Made by a program: the position numbers and the translations under genes. Below, one piece after another: positions 1 to 7,679 of a stretch of 64,000 nucleotides of DNA (its first letter is position 1; each line of letters begins with the position of its first letter). Origin of the DNA: Pseudobowmanella zhangzhouensis (GTDB lineage Bacteria; Pseudomonadota; Gammaproteobacteria; Enterobacterales; Alteromonadaceae); NCBI RefSeq assembly GCF_042662685.1, contig NZ_JBHSYO010000004.1, forward strand, positions 496,001-560,000, given 5' to 3'. The notes under the pieces are model-generated. The model had not been told where the DNA came from. It made no database searches and was given only the letters and a program-made list of their open reading frames with translations.

Positions 1-259
1 GCCCCACCACTTCGTAGTCGATATCCAACCCGATTACCGCGTTTGCACCCATGGCTAACGCTTCATTCTGAATTTCCTGAAACGCAATTTTGCGTGCCTT
101 GGTAAATTCTTCTTCGTAACTGCCGGAACGGCCACCGACGATGTCGCGAATACTGGCAAAAATATCTTTGAACACATTCGCGCCCATCACCGCTTCACCC
201 ACTACAATCCCCATGTACTGAGTAATCTTCTTTCCTTCGATATTACTGGTGGTGGTCAT
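1..259 (-). CDS. YbjQ/UPF0145 family protein, 3' end outside the window
   Basis: The minus-strand frame from the ATG at 257-259 gives 86 residues and is still open at the window edge. The translation has the YbjQ-type layout: an early ITQYMGIVVGEAVMGAN segment, then GGRSGSYEEEF, then a run ending ALAMGANAVIGLDIDYE. The family is about 105 residues long, so some 20 are missing. Members form pentamers of poorly known role (sometimes called heavy-metal binding). The start overlaps the end of the upstream HIT gene by 17 bases, so translational coupling is likely. An in-frame ATG at 263-265 is an alternative start. Confidence 0.85.
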   Translation of the reverse strand, partial: MTTTSNIEGKKITQYMGIVVGEAVMGANVFKDIFASIRDIVGGRSGSYEEEFTKARKIAFQEIQNEALAMGANAVIGLDIDYEVVG

Positions 260-671
260 AATCATAATTTGTCTCCAATCCTTGTTTTATTAATGCAATG
301 CGCTCGTTCAACGCCTGGTCCGAGTAGGCAGTTGCCGGCACTGTACCCCATACCGGTTTCGGCCACGCCGCGTCCGAGGTAAATCGTGCAATATGATGAA
401 TGTGTAACTGTGACACCACATTGCCAAGCGCAGCAATATTCAGTTTGTCAGGGCTGAACAGCTGTTGCAAGCAGCGACTCACACGGTTTGACTCCAGATA
501 CAATTCACTTTGCTGATGCGTGCTTAACTCAATAATTTCTTTCACTCCGGCGATTCGGGGAACCAGAATCAGCCAGGGATAATTGGCATCTTTCATCAGT
601 AACACCCGGCAAAGCGGCAGGTCGGTAACCAGAGCGCAATCATTTGCCAGTCGACTATCCAATTCAAACAT
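243..671 (-). CDS. HIT domain protein (nucleotide hydrolase/transferase family)
   Basis: This 142-residue protein has a histidine triad region at residues 89-95 (QLHIHHI; H90, H92, H93), followed by the ARF...AWPKPVWG tail seen in short gammaproteobacterial HIT proteins. HIT proteins act on nucleoside phosphates such as ApnA or AMP-conjugates; the substrate here cannot be told from sequence. The ATG at 669-671 overlaps the astE stop by 8 bases and the 3' end overlaps the ybjQ-like start, so astE, HIT and ybjQ probably form one transcript. Family assignment is firm, function is not. Confidence 0.88.
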   Translation of the reverse strand: MFELDSRLANDCALVTDLPLCRVLLMKDANYPWLILVPRIAGVKEIIELSTHQQSELYLESNRVSRCLQQLFSPDKLNIAALGNVVSQLHIHHIARFTSDAAWPKPVWGTVPATAYSDQALNERIALIKQGLETNYDYDHHQ

Positions 672-1740
672 CCGCTTTGCCCTCGTTGGCTTGCTGCAAC
701 GTAACCGGCGCGACGGTCAGCAGTGCCCGCTGACCCAACGCTACATTAGCATTAGGAAAGACTATCGCCTCGCCATCCACCAACGCCCGATACTCGTGAC
801 CGGTTTCACTGGCCAATAACTCGCCTTGTTTAAAATCACTGAAATTGGGGGCATCGTCTGCAAAGTGCAATCGAAAATCAGGCTGCGTCTTATTGATCAC
901 CTGATTAACGCTAAACAGGTTCACCGCGTCATCCTGATAGTCGGGTAAATTCAATGCTTCACCGGCCACCAGCGCCCGCAACGTGGATGTCACCTCGGCA
1001 AAATCTGCCATGTTATTTTGTCCAAACGGGCGAACTTTACCTAATTCCACGGTAAAGGCATCAGCGCCAAACTGATGAGAAGAAAAATAGCTATAAGTCG
1101 TCGTTGGGCTGTTGGACAGCAAGATGGTGTTGACCCCACACGCCTGCATAAAACTAATCTGCTGCGCTTTCCAGGGCTTACCGTGTAAAAACGGATATAC
1201 CGCAAATTTATCGTTCTTTGAGGCACGAATGGCGGTATGCAAATCATAGTGGCAGCGCGGCAGCAAATCCTTTAAAAAGAACGCGCGGGTGCAATCTTCT
1301 AACTGCTTGGCACGGATGCGCTCCTGATTTACCAGACCCGGCGCTTTGGAGTGCGCGCCACTGAATAAGCGATTCATATTTTCATCAACGAATCGCTCCG
1401 CAATATCCATGGCAGGTAAATTTCCAAACTGCACCATCAAGCGATGCTTCACCACCAATCGACCACATAAAATGTCCTGCACCATCGCATCCAGTATCTC
1501 GATAGGGGCCGTTTCGTTGCCATGGATCCCACAGGATAGCAGGATGGCTTGGGTGGCCGCGTTTATCGGTGCAAACTCAATGATACCCGCAGCGTGAATC
1601 GTGACCTGCGTGCCATCGCTTAAGCTCAAAGACTGGGGTTGGTTAAATAATTCGGCTTGCGTACGGGAGAGGTGTAAGAACTGACCTGCTGCGGCCAGCA
1701 CTGGGTGAACTGCCATGGGGATCCATAAATGATTGAACAC
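664..1740 (-). CDS. astE: succinylglutamate desuccinylase (AST pathway, last step)
   Basis: AstE removes succinate from N-succinylglutamate, the final step of arginine degradation by the AST pathway. The 358-residue protein has the zinc carboxypeptidase-like signature of the AspA/AstE family: H73 and E76 in GIHGNE, H168 in DLHTAIR, and the likely general base E232 in VELGKVRPFG. Length matches the family (about 320-350). The first codon used is GTG at 1740; an ATG at 1714-1716 is possible and neither has a strong ribosome site. It is separated from astB (10579-11928), so the ast genes are scattered here. Confidence 0.93.
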   Translation of the reverse strand: MFNHLWIPMAVHPVLAAAGQFLHLSRTQAELFNQPQSLSLSDGTQVTIHAAGIIEFAPINAATQAILLSCGIHGNETAPIEILDAMVQDILCGRLVVKHRLMVQFGNLPAMDIAERFVDENMNRLFSGAHSKAPGLVNQERIRAKQLEDCTRAFFLKDLLPRCHYDLHTAIRASKNDKFAVYPFLHGKPWKAQQISFMQACGVNTILLSNSPTTTYSYFSSHQFGADAFTVELGKVRPFGQNNMADFAEVTSTLRALVAGEALNLPDYQDDAVNLFSVNQVINKTQPDFRLHFADDAPNFSDFKQGELLASETGHEYRALVDGEAIVFPNANVALGQRALLTVAPVTLQQANEGKADV

Positions 1741-1771
1741 CGCACTATTGTACCGGCTTCAATGCAGAAAA

Positions 1772-3085
1772 TCAGGCGATTTGCGATTGATAAGCGTGAG
1801 AGCCACCCACCGCCAGTTCACTCTGGGTTAAGCGGATAAAGTCGTCAAATGGCACGGCACGAGAAAACAAGAACCCCTGCCCTTGCGGTACGCCCAGTTC
1901 ACGTAATTTATGCAAATGATTCAGGGTTTCAATCCCTTCAGCGATAACCTCGCAGCCCAATGCTTCGGCAATCACCAACGTGGCTTTAACGATGGCTTCA
2001 TTCACCGGGTTATCTTCCAGTTGCAAAATAAAGGTCTTATCGATTTTCAGGCTGTCCAAATGCAAATCACGGATATAGGCCAGATTTGAGTAACCCTTAC
2101 CAAAATCATCCACCGCAATCGTGAATCCCATTCGCTTAATCAGGTTCAGCTGTTGATGCACAATCAACGAATTATTCAGGGCGATATCTTCAGTAAGTTC
2201 CAGTTCAATTTGCTCTGGCTTTACCCCATAACGAATAACCATCTCATTGATTTTTTTAGCGAAATCTTCGTCATACAACTGGGTAGGCGACATATTTACC
2301 GACAAAGACAAATCGATACCAAACTGGCGCATTTCCATTAACGAGCGAAATGCCCGATCCAGCACCCAGTAACCGATATCATTCATCATGTTGTAAGACT
2401 CGGCGGCTTCCAGCAAGGCGCCTGGGAAAATGATGCCATCCAGAGGATGATGCCAGCGCAATAGACACTCAGCGCCAACGATTTCCAAATTACTCAGGTT
2501 TACTTTGGGCTGGAAATACAACTCCAGTTCATCGTTCTTGATGGCCCGGGTGAGATCAGCTTTTAACGTCAGTGAACGGCCGTTTTCGTTGTTATCAAGC
2601 AGACGCAAGCAGCAGAAGTTTTCGAACTTATTGCCTTTCGCCTGCTTAAGTGCCAGTTCGGTGCGGGTAAATAGCAAATTTGCCTGACTATTAGATGGCA
2701 TATTCGCCACCGCGCCCACATTAAAATCGGCAATAAACGAATGGCCATCCAAGGTGATAGGCGCTTTGAAGTGTTCAATGATGTGGGTGTAAAGCTCGCG
2801 AAAGCGAGACTCACTGTAGCGACTTGGCAGCATTACACCAAAGATATCGCCGCTGATACGGCCTAATATGGCATTGTTGCCGGTTAAGCGCTGCAGACGT
2901 TTACCAATCTGTCCAAGGATCTGATCACCCGCTTTATAGCCTAACCCTGTGCTTACGTCAGAAAAACGCACCACATCGATCATCATTAGTGAGATGTTAG
3001 GGTCTTGCTGAATCGCGTCCGTGATTTTCTCTACGAACATATAGCGATTTGGGATGGATGCCAGTACAGGACAACTCAAACTCAT
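1772..3085 (-). CDS. c-di-GMP phosphodiesterase-like protein: degenerate GGDEF plus EAL
   Basis: The 437-residue soluble protein has a GGDEF domain (about 5-165) whose signature is RISGDIF (residues 76-82) instead of RxGGDEF, so cyclase activity is unlikely. The EAL domain (175-425) has ECL in place of EAL (E206) but keeps the other expected catalytic or metal residues: N264 (NMSP), ELTED (296-300), the DDFGKGYS loop (326-333), K347 and E383 (EGIET). The likely activity is hydrolysis of cyclic di-GMP, possibly with the GGDEF half as a GTP sensor. There is no N-terminal sensory or membrane region; the protein begins almost at the GGDEF start. It stands alone between astE and pgm. Confidence 0.88.
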   Translation of the reverse strand: MSLSCPVLASIPNRYMFVEKITDAIQQDPNISLMMIDVVRFSDVSTGLGYKAGDQILGQIGKRLQRLTGNNAILGRISGDIFGVMLPSRYSESRFRELYTHIIEHFKAPITLDGHSFIADFNVGAVANMPSNSQANLLFTRTELALKQAKGNKFENFCCLRLLDNNENGRSLTLKADLTRAIKNDELELYFQPKVNLSNLEIVGAECLLRWHHPLDGIIFPGALLEAAESYNMMNDIGYWVLDRAFRSLMEMRQFGIDLSLSVNMSPTQLYDEDFAKKINEMVIRYGVKPEQIELELTEDIALNNSLIVHQQLNLIKRMGFTIAVDDFGKGYSNLAYIRDLHLDSLKIDKTFILQLEDNPVNEAIVKATLVIAEALGCEVIAEGIETLNHLHKLRELGVPQGQGFLFSRAVPFDDFIRLTQSELAVGGSHAYQSQIA

Positions 3086-3187
3086 TGAGTACTACAAACC
3101 TCTGTCTATGGTGCTGCGCGTTTTTATTATTATTTTTACGTTATCGCGACTCTACGGGTTTTCTTTAGCTTACGCTACAGATTCCGC

Positions 3188-4822
3188 TCATTTTACACTG
3201 GAAAACACTTCATCGACCAATTTTTGTGCGGCGTTGATTAAGGCATCCAGATGCGCATCGCCATTAAAGCTTTCCGCATAGATTTTATAAACATCTTCCG
3301 TGCCTGAAGGTCTTGCTGCGAACCAGCCGTTAGCCGTGCTGACTTTCACCCCACCGATGGCTGCGCCGTTGCCCGGTGCATGGGTTTGTACCGCTGTGAT
3401 TTTTTCGCCGGCAAGTTCTGTCGCCTGAATGTCATCAACCTTCAGACCACTCAGTACCTTTTTCTGCGCGGGTGTCGCTGCCACATCGATGCGCTCGTAC
3501 ACACCACTGCCATACTTTTCCGTTAACGCCTGGTAATATTGGCCCGGGGTTTTACCGGTAACGGCCAGGATTTCAGCCGCTAGCAAGCACATAATGATGC
3601 CGTCTTTGTCCGTCGCCCAGACTGATCCGTTGCGACGCAGGAAAATCCCACCGGCACTTTCTTCGCCGGCAAATGCGATTTCACCGCTGCCAAGCCCTTC
3701 AACAAACCATTTAAAGCCTACCGGCATCTCTGCCAGTTCCCGTCCAAGACCCGACGCAACCCGGTCAATCAGGCTACTGGACACCAGCGTCTTGCCGATT
3801 TTCATGTTGGCAGACCAATCGGGACGATGGGAATAGAGATAATCAATCGCCACTGCCAGGTAATGGTTTGGGTTCATCAAGCCCATTTGTGGATCAACGA
3901 TACCATGGCGGTCAAAATCCGCGTCGTTACCAAACGCCAAATCAAATTTATCTTTCAATTCAATCAGGCTCGCCATGGCGCTGGCAGATGAGCAATCCAT
4001 GCGGATTTGACCATCTTTATCCAGTGTCATAAACGCAAACGCCGGATCGATGCGGCGGTTAACTACGTCAATATTCAGGCCGTAATGCTCGGCGATACGG
4101 TCCCACAAGGCTAACCCAGCACCGCCTAACGGGTCGGTACCCAGTTTAAGACCTGCATTGGCAATCGCCTGCATATCCACCACTTGTTCGAGGCTTGCGA
4201 TATACCCGGCAGCCAGATCTTGTTCAGTGACCTGCAAAATAGCCTGCTCAAAGGCGACGCGTTTAACACCTTCGTTATTTTTGGATAACAAGGCATTGGC
4301 ACGGGCCTGAATCTGATTAGTGATATCACTTTCAGCGGGCCCACCGTGAGGCGGATTATATTTAAAACCGCCATCCTGCGGAGGGTTATGCGACGGCGTA
4401 ATTACCACACCATCGGCACGTTGTGTCCCATCCTGATTGTGGGACAGGATGGCATGTGAAATCACCGGCGTCGGGGTATAACCACGCCCCTGCTCGATCA
4501 CCACAGATACCTGGTTTGCCACAAGCACTTCCACTGCCGTAGCAAAGGCGGCCTCAGATAGTGCATGGGTGTCCATGCCAATAAATAACGGCCCAGTGAT
4601 GTTTTGCTGCTGCCGGTATTCCGCCAATGCCTGACAGATGGCTGCGATATGTGCATCATTAAACGTACAGTGTGCCGCGCTGCCGCGATGACCCGATGTA
4701 CCAAAACTAACCGCCTGTAGCGGATTGGTACTATCCGGTGTCAGGCAGTAATACTGGCTGACTAAACGCGGAATATTGGTTAAATCACTTTGTTGCGCTG
4801 GCTGTCCTGCACGTGGATGCAT
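3188..4822 (-). CDS. pgm: phosphoglucomutase (alpha-D-glucose phosphate-specific)
   Basis: Pgm interconverts glucose-1-phosphate and glucose-6-phosphate. The 544-residue protein matches E. coli Pgm in length and signatures: the phosphoserine loop TPSHNP with S144 near residues 142-147, the metal-binding GNDADFDRHG loop near residue 300, the sugar-binding GEESAGG near residue 400, and the phosphate-binding RPSGTED near the C-terminus. The ATG at 4822 follows a good GGGAG ribosome site and lies 2 bases after the seqA stop. The seqA-pgm operon is the same as in enteric bacteria. Confidence 0.97.
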   Translation of the reverse strand: MHPRAGQPAQQSDLTNIPRLVSQYYCLTPDSTNPLQAVSFGTSGHRGSAAHCTFNDAHIAAICQALAEYRQQQNITGPLFIGMDTHALSEAAFATAVEVLVANQVSVVIEQGRGYTPTPVISHAILSHNQDGTQRADGVVITPSHNPPQDGGFKYNPPHGGPAESDITNQIQARANALLSKNNEGVKRVAFEQAILQVTEQDLAAGYIASLEQVVDMQAIANAGLKLGTDPLGGAGLALWDRIAEHYGLNIDVVNRRIDPAFAFMTLDKDGQIRMDCSSASAMASLIELKDKFDLAFGNDADFDRHGIVDPQMGLMNPNHYLAVAIDYLYSHRPDWSANMKIGKTLVSSSLIDRVASGLGRELAEMPVGFKWFVEGLGSGEIAFAGEESAGGIFLRRNGSVWATDKDGIIMCLLAAEILAVTGKTPGQYYQALTEKYGSGVYERIDVAATPAQKKVLSGLKVDDIQATELAGEKITAVQTHAPGNGAAIGGVKVSTANGWFAARPSGTEDVYKIYAESFNGDAHLDALINAAQKLVDEVFSSVK

Positions 4823-4824
4823 AA

Positions 4825-5364
4825 TTATTCTCCCTGCGGGTCGAAAATTTCACAAATCTGTTTAATTTCTTCGTCCTTGTGACCCAACAACGTCATTACC
4901 TGAGTCAGCATGGTTAATTTTTTGGTGGTGTTATTGTTGGTAATCACCCAATACACCGAATCCGGAATTTGTTTGGGGTTCGTACTGCTACCGGTACGTA
5001 ATAAGGTTTCTTTATCTGCAGAGAAATAAACCCGGTTACGCCCTTTCAGTTGCAATACTTTGGCAAAACCATTGCCGTGGTACTGATGTAAAATACCCAG
5101 TAAGACTAAAAATCGTTTTACCGCACTGGCGTGTTGTGCCGGATTGGCATCTTTAATTAATTGACTCAGCGACGTGGCTGCGCTTTTTACCTCCGGCGCT
5201 GGTGCTTTAGCAACCGGCGCTGAGGGAGTCTCGGCAGCGACAGCAACCGGTACGCTATCGCCCATCAGTAACCGACGAAGGATTTGCGAGGCGCTTTCGC
5301 CAATAAACTGGGTTTGGCTGGCGATATAACGATATAACTCGTCATCTATCTCAATTTGTTTCAT
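4825..5364 (-). CDS. seqA: replication initiation negative regulator SeqA
   Basis: SeqA binds hemimethylated GATC sites after replication and sequesters oriC. The 179-residue protein has the N-terminal oligomerisation segment (MKQIEIDDELYRYIA..., residues 1-35), a variable Ala/Pro/Val-rich linker (about 55-85), and the C-terminal DNA-binding domain with the ILHQYHGNGFAKVLQLKGR region. It lies directly upstream of pgm with a 2-base gap. Its presence implies that the organism has Dam methylation. The region to the divergent ybfF (5365-5469) holds one GATC near 5436. Confidence 0.96.
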   Translation of the reverse strand: MKQIEIDDELYRYIASQTQFIGESASQILRRLLMGDSVPVAVAAETPSAPVAKAPAPEVKSAATSLSQLIKDANPAQHASAVKRFLVLLGILHQYHGNGFAKVLQLKGRNRVYFSADKETLLRTGSSTNPKQIPDSVYWVITNNNTTKKLTMLTQVMTLLGHKDEEIKQICEIFDPQGE

Positions 5365-5469
5365 TTTTGCTGATTACTCCTTGGGGCAGCAGTTAGCGCC
5401 ATTATACAATCCGCACCTGTTTGGTACAGTTATCGATCATGATTTCGATGAAATAACAGAGTTTTAGGT

Positions 5470-6249
5470 GTGTGTTTGCTAAATTTTGAACAATCTGGCC
5501 ACGGGCCTGCGCTGATCTTACTACATGGTCTGTTTGGCTCACTGGACAATCTGAAGATGATAAGCCGGCCATTGTCCGACTATTTTTCTACCATCAATAT
5601 TGACCTGCCCGACCATGGCCTGTCACCGCAAAGTGAATTCTTTAGTTATCAGGCCTATTCAGACGCAGTATTTGCAGTGATGGACCAGTTGCAGCTCCAA
5701 TCTGCGCACATTCTCGGCCACTCCATGGGCGGCAAAGTCGCCATGCAAATGGCGCTGACGCATCCGGCCCGGGTTGATTCATTAACCATTGGTGACATTG
5801 CGCCGGTAAATTATGCGCCTCGCCATGACAATGTGTTTGCCGCATTAAATGCCGTGCCACTGGATACCATCACCAGCCGTAGCGAGGCTGACGCCTACAT
5901 GGCTAAAAATCTGGATGATGCCGGCACCCGGCAGTTTTTGCTAAAAAGTCTGGAACAGACCGAGCAAGGCTGGCGTTGGCGATTCAATTTACCGTTATTG
6001 CAACGGGATTATGGCGACATTTTACGGGCACCTATGCAACAAATGGGCAATCAATATACTGGCCCCACCCTGTTTATCAAAGGGGCAGATTCGGACTATA
6101 TTCAGGCTGCGCATCGAAATGCGATCGAACAGTTGTTTCCGGCTGCGAAAGCTCGAATCATGGCGGGTTGCGGGCACTGGTTACATGCGCAAAAACCGGC
6201 AGAATTCAGCCGTTTCGTGCGTCAGCACATTGATGCATCGATGGGATGA
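5470..6249 (+). CDS. ybfF: alpha/beta hydrolase, YbfF-type esterase
   Basis: The 259-residue alpha/beta hydrolase has an oxyanion-hole region LLHGLFGSLDN (residues 17-27), nucleophile S85 in GHSMGG, and the catalytic His H235 in CGHWLHA. E. coli YbfF hydrolyses short acyl esters and lies divergently from seqA exactly as here, which supports the name. The start is a GTG at 5470; no in-frame ATG precedes the conserved N-terminus. DUF2788 and flavodoxin genes follow on the same strand. Confidence 0.9.
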   Translation: MCLLNFEQSGHGPALILLHGLFGSLDNLKMISRPLSDYFSTINIDLPDHGLSPQSEFFSYQAYSDAVFAVMDQLQLQSAHILGHSMGGKVAMQMALTHPARVDSLTIGDIAPVNYAPRHDNVFAALNAVPLDTITSRSEADAYMAKNLDDAGTRQFLLKSLEQTEQGWRWRFNLPLLQRDYGDILRAPMQQMGNQYTGPTLFIKGADSDYIQAAHRNAIEQLFPAAKARIMAGCGHWLHAQKPAEFSRFVRQHIDASMG

Positions 6250-6290
6250 TTATGCTATAGTGCGCGCCGCTTTTTTACAGGATTGGCCGA

Positions 6291-6515
6291 ATGTTTAATC
6301 AGAATTATGAGCAGATTGAGTCAATGCTACTGAATTTGTGCCTGGTAGGGTTGTTTCTGTTGATGGGAATGGCCGTTCACGACGTGATGAAAAAGAATGA
6401 CGTCCCAATGGTAGGCCGTGTAGTAGCTTACGGCGTATTAGGTTTGGGTGCCGCCGGTTTTCTGATCAAAGGCATCATTCAGGTTTTCTGGCACGCGCAG
6501 GGTATAAGCGGCTAA
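6291..6515 (+). CDS. DUF2788 small membrane protein
   Basis: The 74-residue protein has two predicted membrane helices (about 13-30 and 44-64) joined by a short charged loop (HDVMKKNDVPMVGR). It matches the DUF2788 family often found between ybfF and fldA in Alteromonadales and Vibrionales. No function is known. It sits 41 bases after ybfF and 33 before fldA, so a shared transcript is likely. Confidence 0.85.
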   Translation: MFNQNYEQIESMLLNLCLVGLFLLMGMAVHDVMKKNDVPMVGRVVAYGVLGLGAAGFLIKGIIQVFWHAQGISG

Positions 6516-6548
6516 ATACAGTTTCACATTAAGAAGGTTAAAGAGTAG

Positions 6549-7073
6549 ATGGCAAGCGTAGGTTTGTTTTTCGGCAGTGATACGGGTAATACCGAACACG
6601 TTGCCAAGATGATCCAGAAAGAACTGGGTAAGCAATTAATTGCAGTGCATGACATTGCCAAAAGCACCAAAGAACAAATTGCAGAATTCGATTTGCTGCT
6701 GTTGGGCATTCCTACCTGGTACTACGGTGAAGCCCAATGTGACTGGGATGACTTCTTCCCTGAACTGGAACAAATCGATTTTAACGATAAATTAGTCGCG
6801 ATCTTTGGGTGCGGTGACCAGGAAGACTACGCCGAATACTTCCTGGATGCGATGGGTACCATTCGTGACATCGTAGAAGCACGCGGTGCGATTCTGGTAG
6901 GTAAATGGCCTACTGATGGTTATAGCTTTGAAGCATCGAAAGGCATGGCCGACGATAATCACTTTGTTGGTTTAGGTATCGATGAAGACCGTCAGCCAGA
7001 GCTGACCGAGTCGCGCGTAAAACAATGGTGTAAACAAATCCACGACGAAATGTGCCTGGCTGAATTGGCATAA
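6549..7073 (+). CDS. fldA: flavodoxin
   Basis: Long-chain flavodoxin, a soluble FMN electron carrier. The 174-residue protein has the FMN phosphate loop GSDTGNTE (residues 9-16), the isoalloxazine-contacting PTWYYGEAQCDWDD region (about 56-69) and the FGCGDQEDYAEYF segment (about 88-100), all typical of FldA. In E. coli the next gene is fur; here a terminator at 7095-7119 follows directly and fur is absent. Confidence 0.96.
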   Translation: MASVGLFFGSDTGNTEHVAKMIQKELGKQLIAVHDIAKSTKEQIAEFDLLLLGIPTWYYGEAQCDWDDFFPELEQIDFNDKLVAIFGCGDQEDYAEYFLDAMGTIRDIVEARGAILVGKWPTDGYSFEASKGMADDNHFVGLGIDEDRQPELTESRVKQWCKQIHDEMCLAELA

Positions 7074-7094
7074 TATCCACACGCCGACAATCCC

Positions 7095-7119
7095 AAAAAC
7101 CCGGTTCACCGGGTTTTTT
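7095..7119 (+). terminator. rho-independent terminator after fldA
   Basis: A perfect 10-base stem (AAAAACCCGG with CCGGGTTTTT), 4-base loop TTCA and six Ts follow the flavodoxin stop by about 20 bases. Confidence 0.88.
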
Positions 7120-7221
7120 AATGCCTTAACACTCTATTTCTTGCATTTTCACTACTTTTCTAAGAAAGTACCGCGGTTAAAATTTCAACTACTCAATATA
7201 TGACACGGAGTCCGATTGAGC

Positions 7222-7647
7222 ATGGAACAGCACAACAGCTCTCATGGCCACCCATCCTTTCTGGGTTTCAAAAGTCTAATCGCTTTTATTCTGAGCGCGG
7301 CACTGCTAACTGTCACCATTCTGGTCAGCGGCGGGCTCGGCAGTCTTGAACATATTGCGATTGTGGCATTGCTGTCTGCCGCTTTCGCTTGGATAGTGTG
7401 GACGGTGGCGGCATGGCTGCCCTTTAACCCGGCACAGACTCACCGACTGCGCCTGATGTTATCCGGCGGCACACTGGTCTACGTGTTACTTAGCAATATC
7501 ATTCACCCTGAACTTAACGCACTGGAACAAAGCGCTAAAACATTTTTCGGTGTCGAGTTTGCCATCAGGCTACCACTGCTGGGCTTTGTACTCGGCGCGT
7601 TGATAGCGCTTAGTCTGCAACGAATTACCCGCCGATTAGGCCATTAA
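7222..7647 (+). CDS. small integral membrane protein, unknown function
   Basis: The 141-residue protein (from the ATG at 7222) has a short hydrophilic, His-containing N-terminus and four likely membrane segments (about residues 17-35, 41-62, 75-92 and 110-135). I do not recognise the family. The ATG is preferred over a TTG at 7216 because the GGAG at 7207-7210 is better spaced from it. It is a single gene between the fldA terminator and a shared terminator with topA. Confidence 0.7.
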   Translation: MEQHNSSHGHPSFLGFKSLIAFILSAALLTVTILVSGGLGSLEHIAIVALLSAAFAWIVWTVAAWLPFNPAQTHRLRLMLSGGTLVYVLLSNIIHPELNALEQSAKTFFGVEFAIRLPLLGFVLGALIALSLQRITRRLGH

Positions 7648-7672
7648 AAAAGGCTGCGAATTGCAGCCTTTT
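7648..7672. terminator. bidirectional terminator between the membrane protein gene and topA
   Basis: Stem AAAAGGCTGC / GCAGCCTTTT with a 5-base loop lies between two convergent genes and has A/T tracts on both sides, so it can end transcripts from either strand. Confidence 0.85.
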
Positions 7673-7679
7673 CAAGTAG

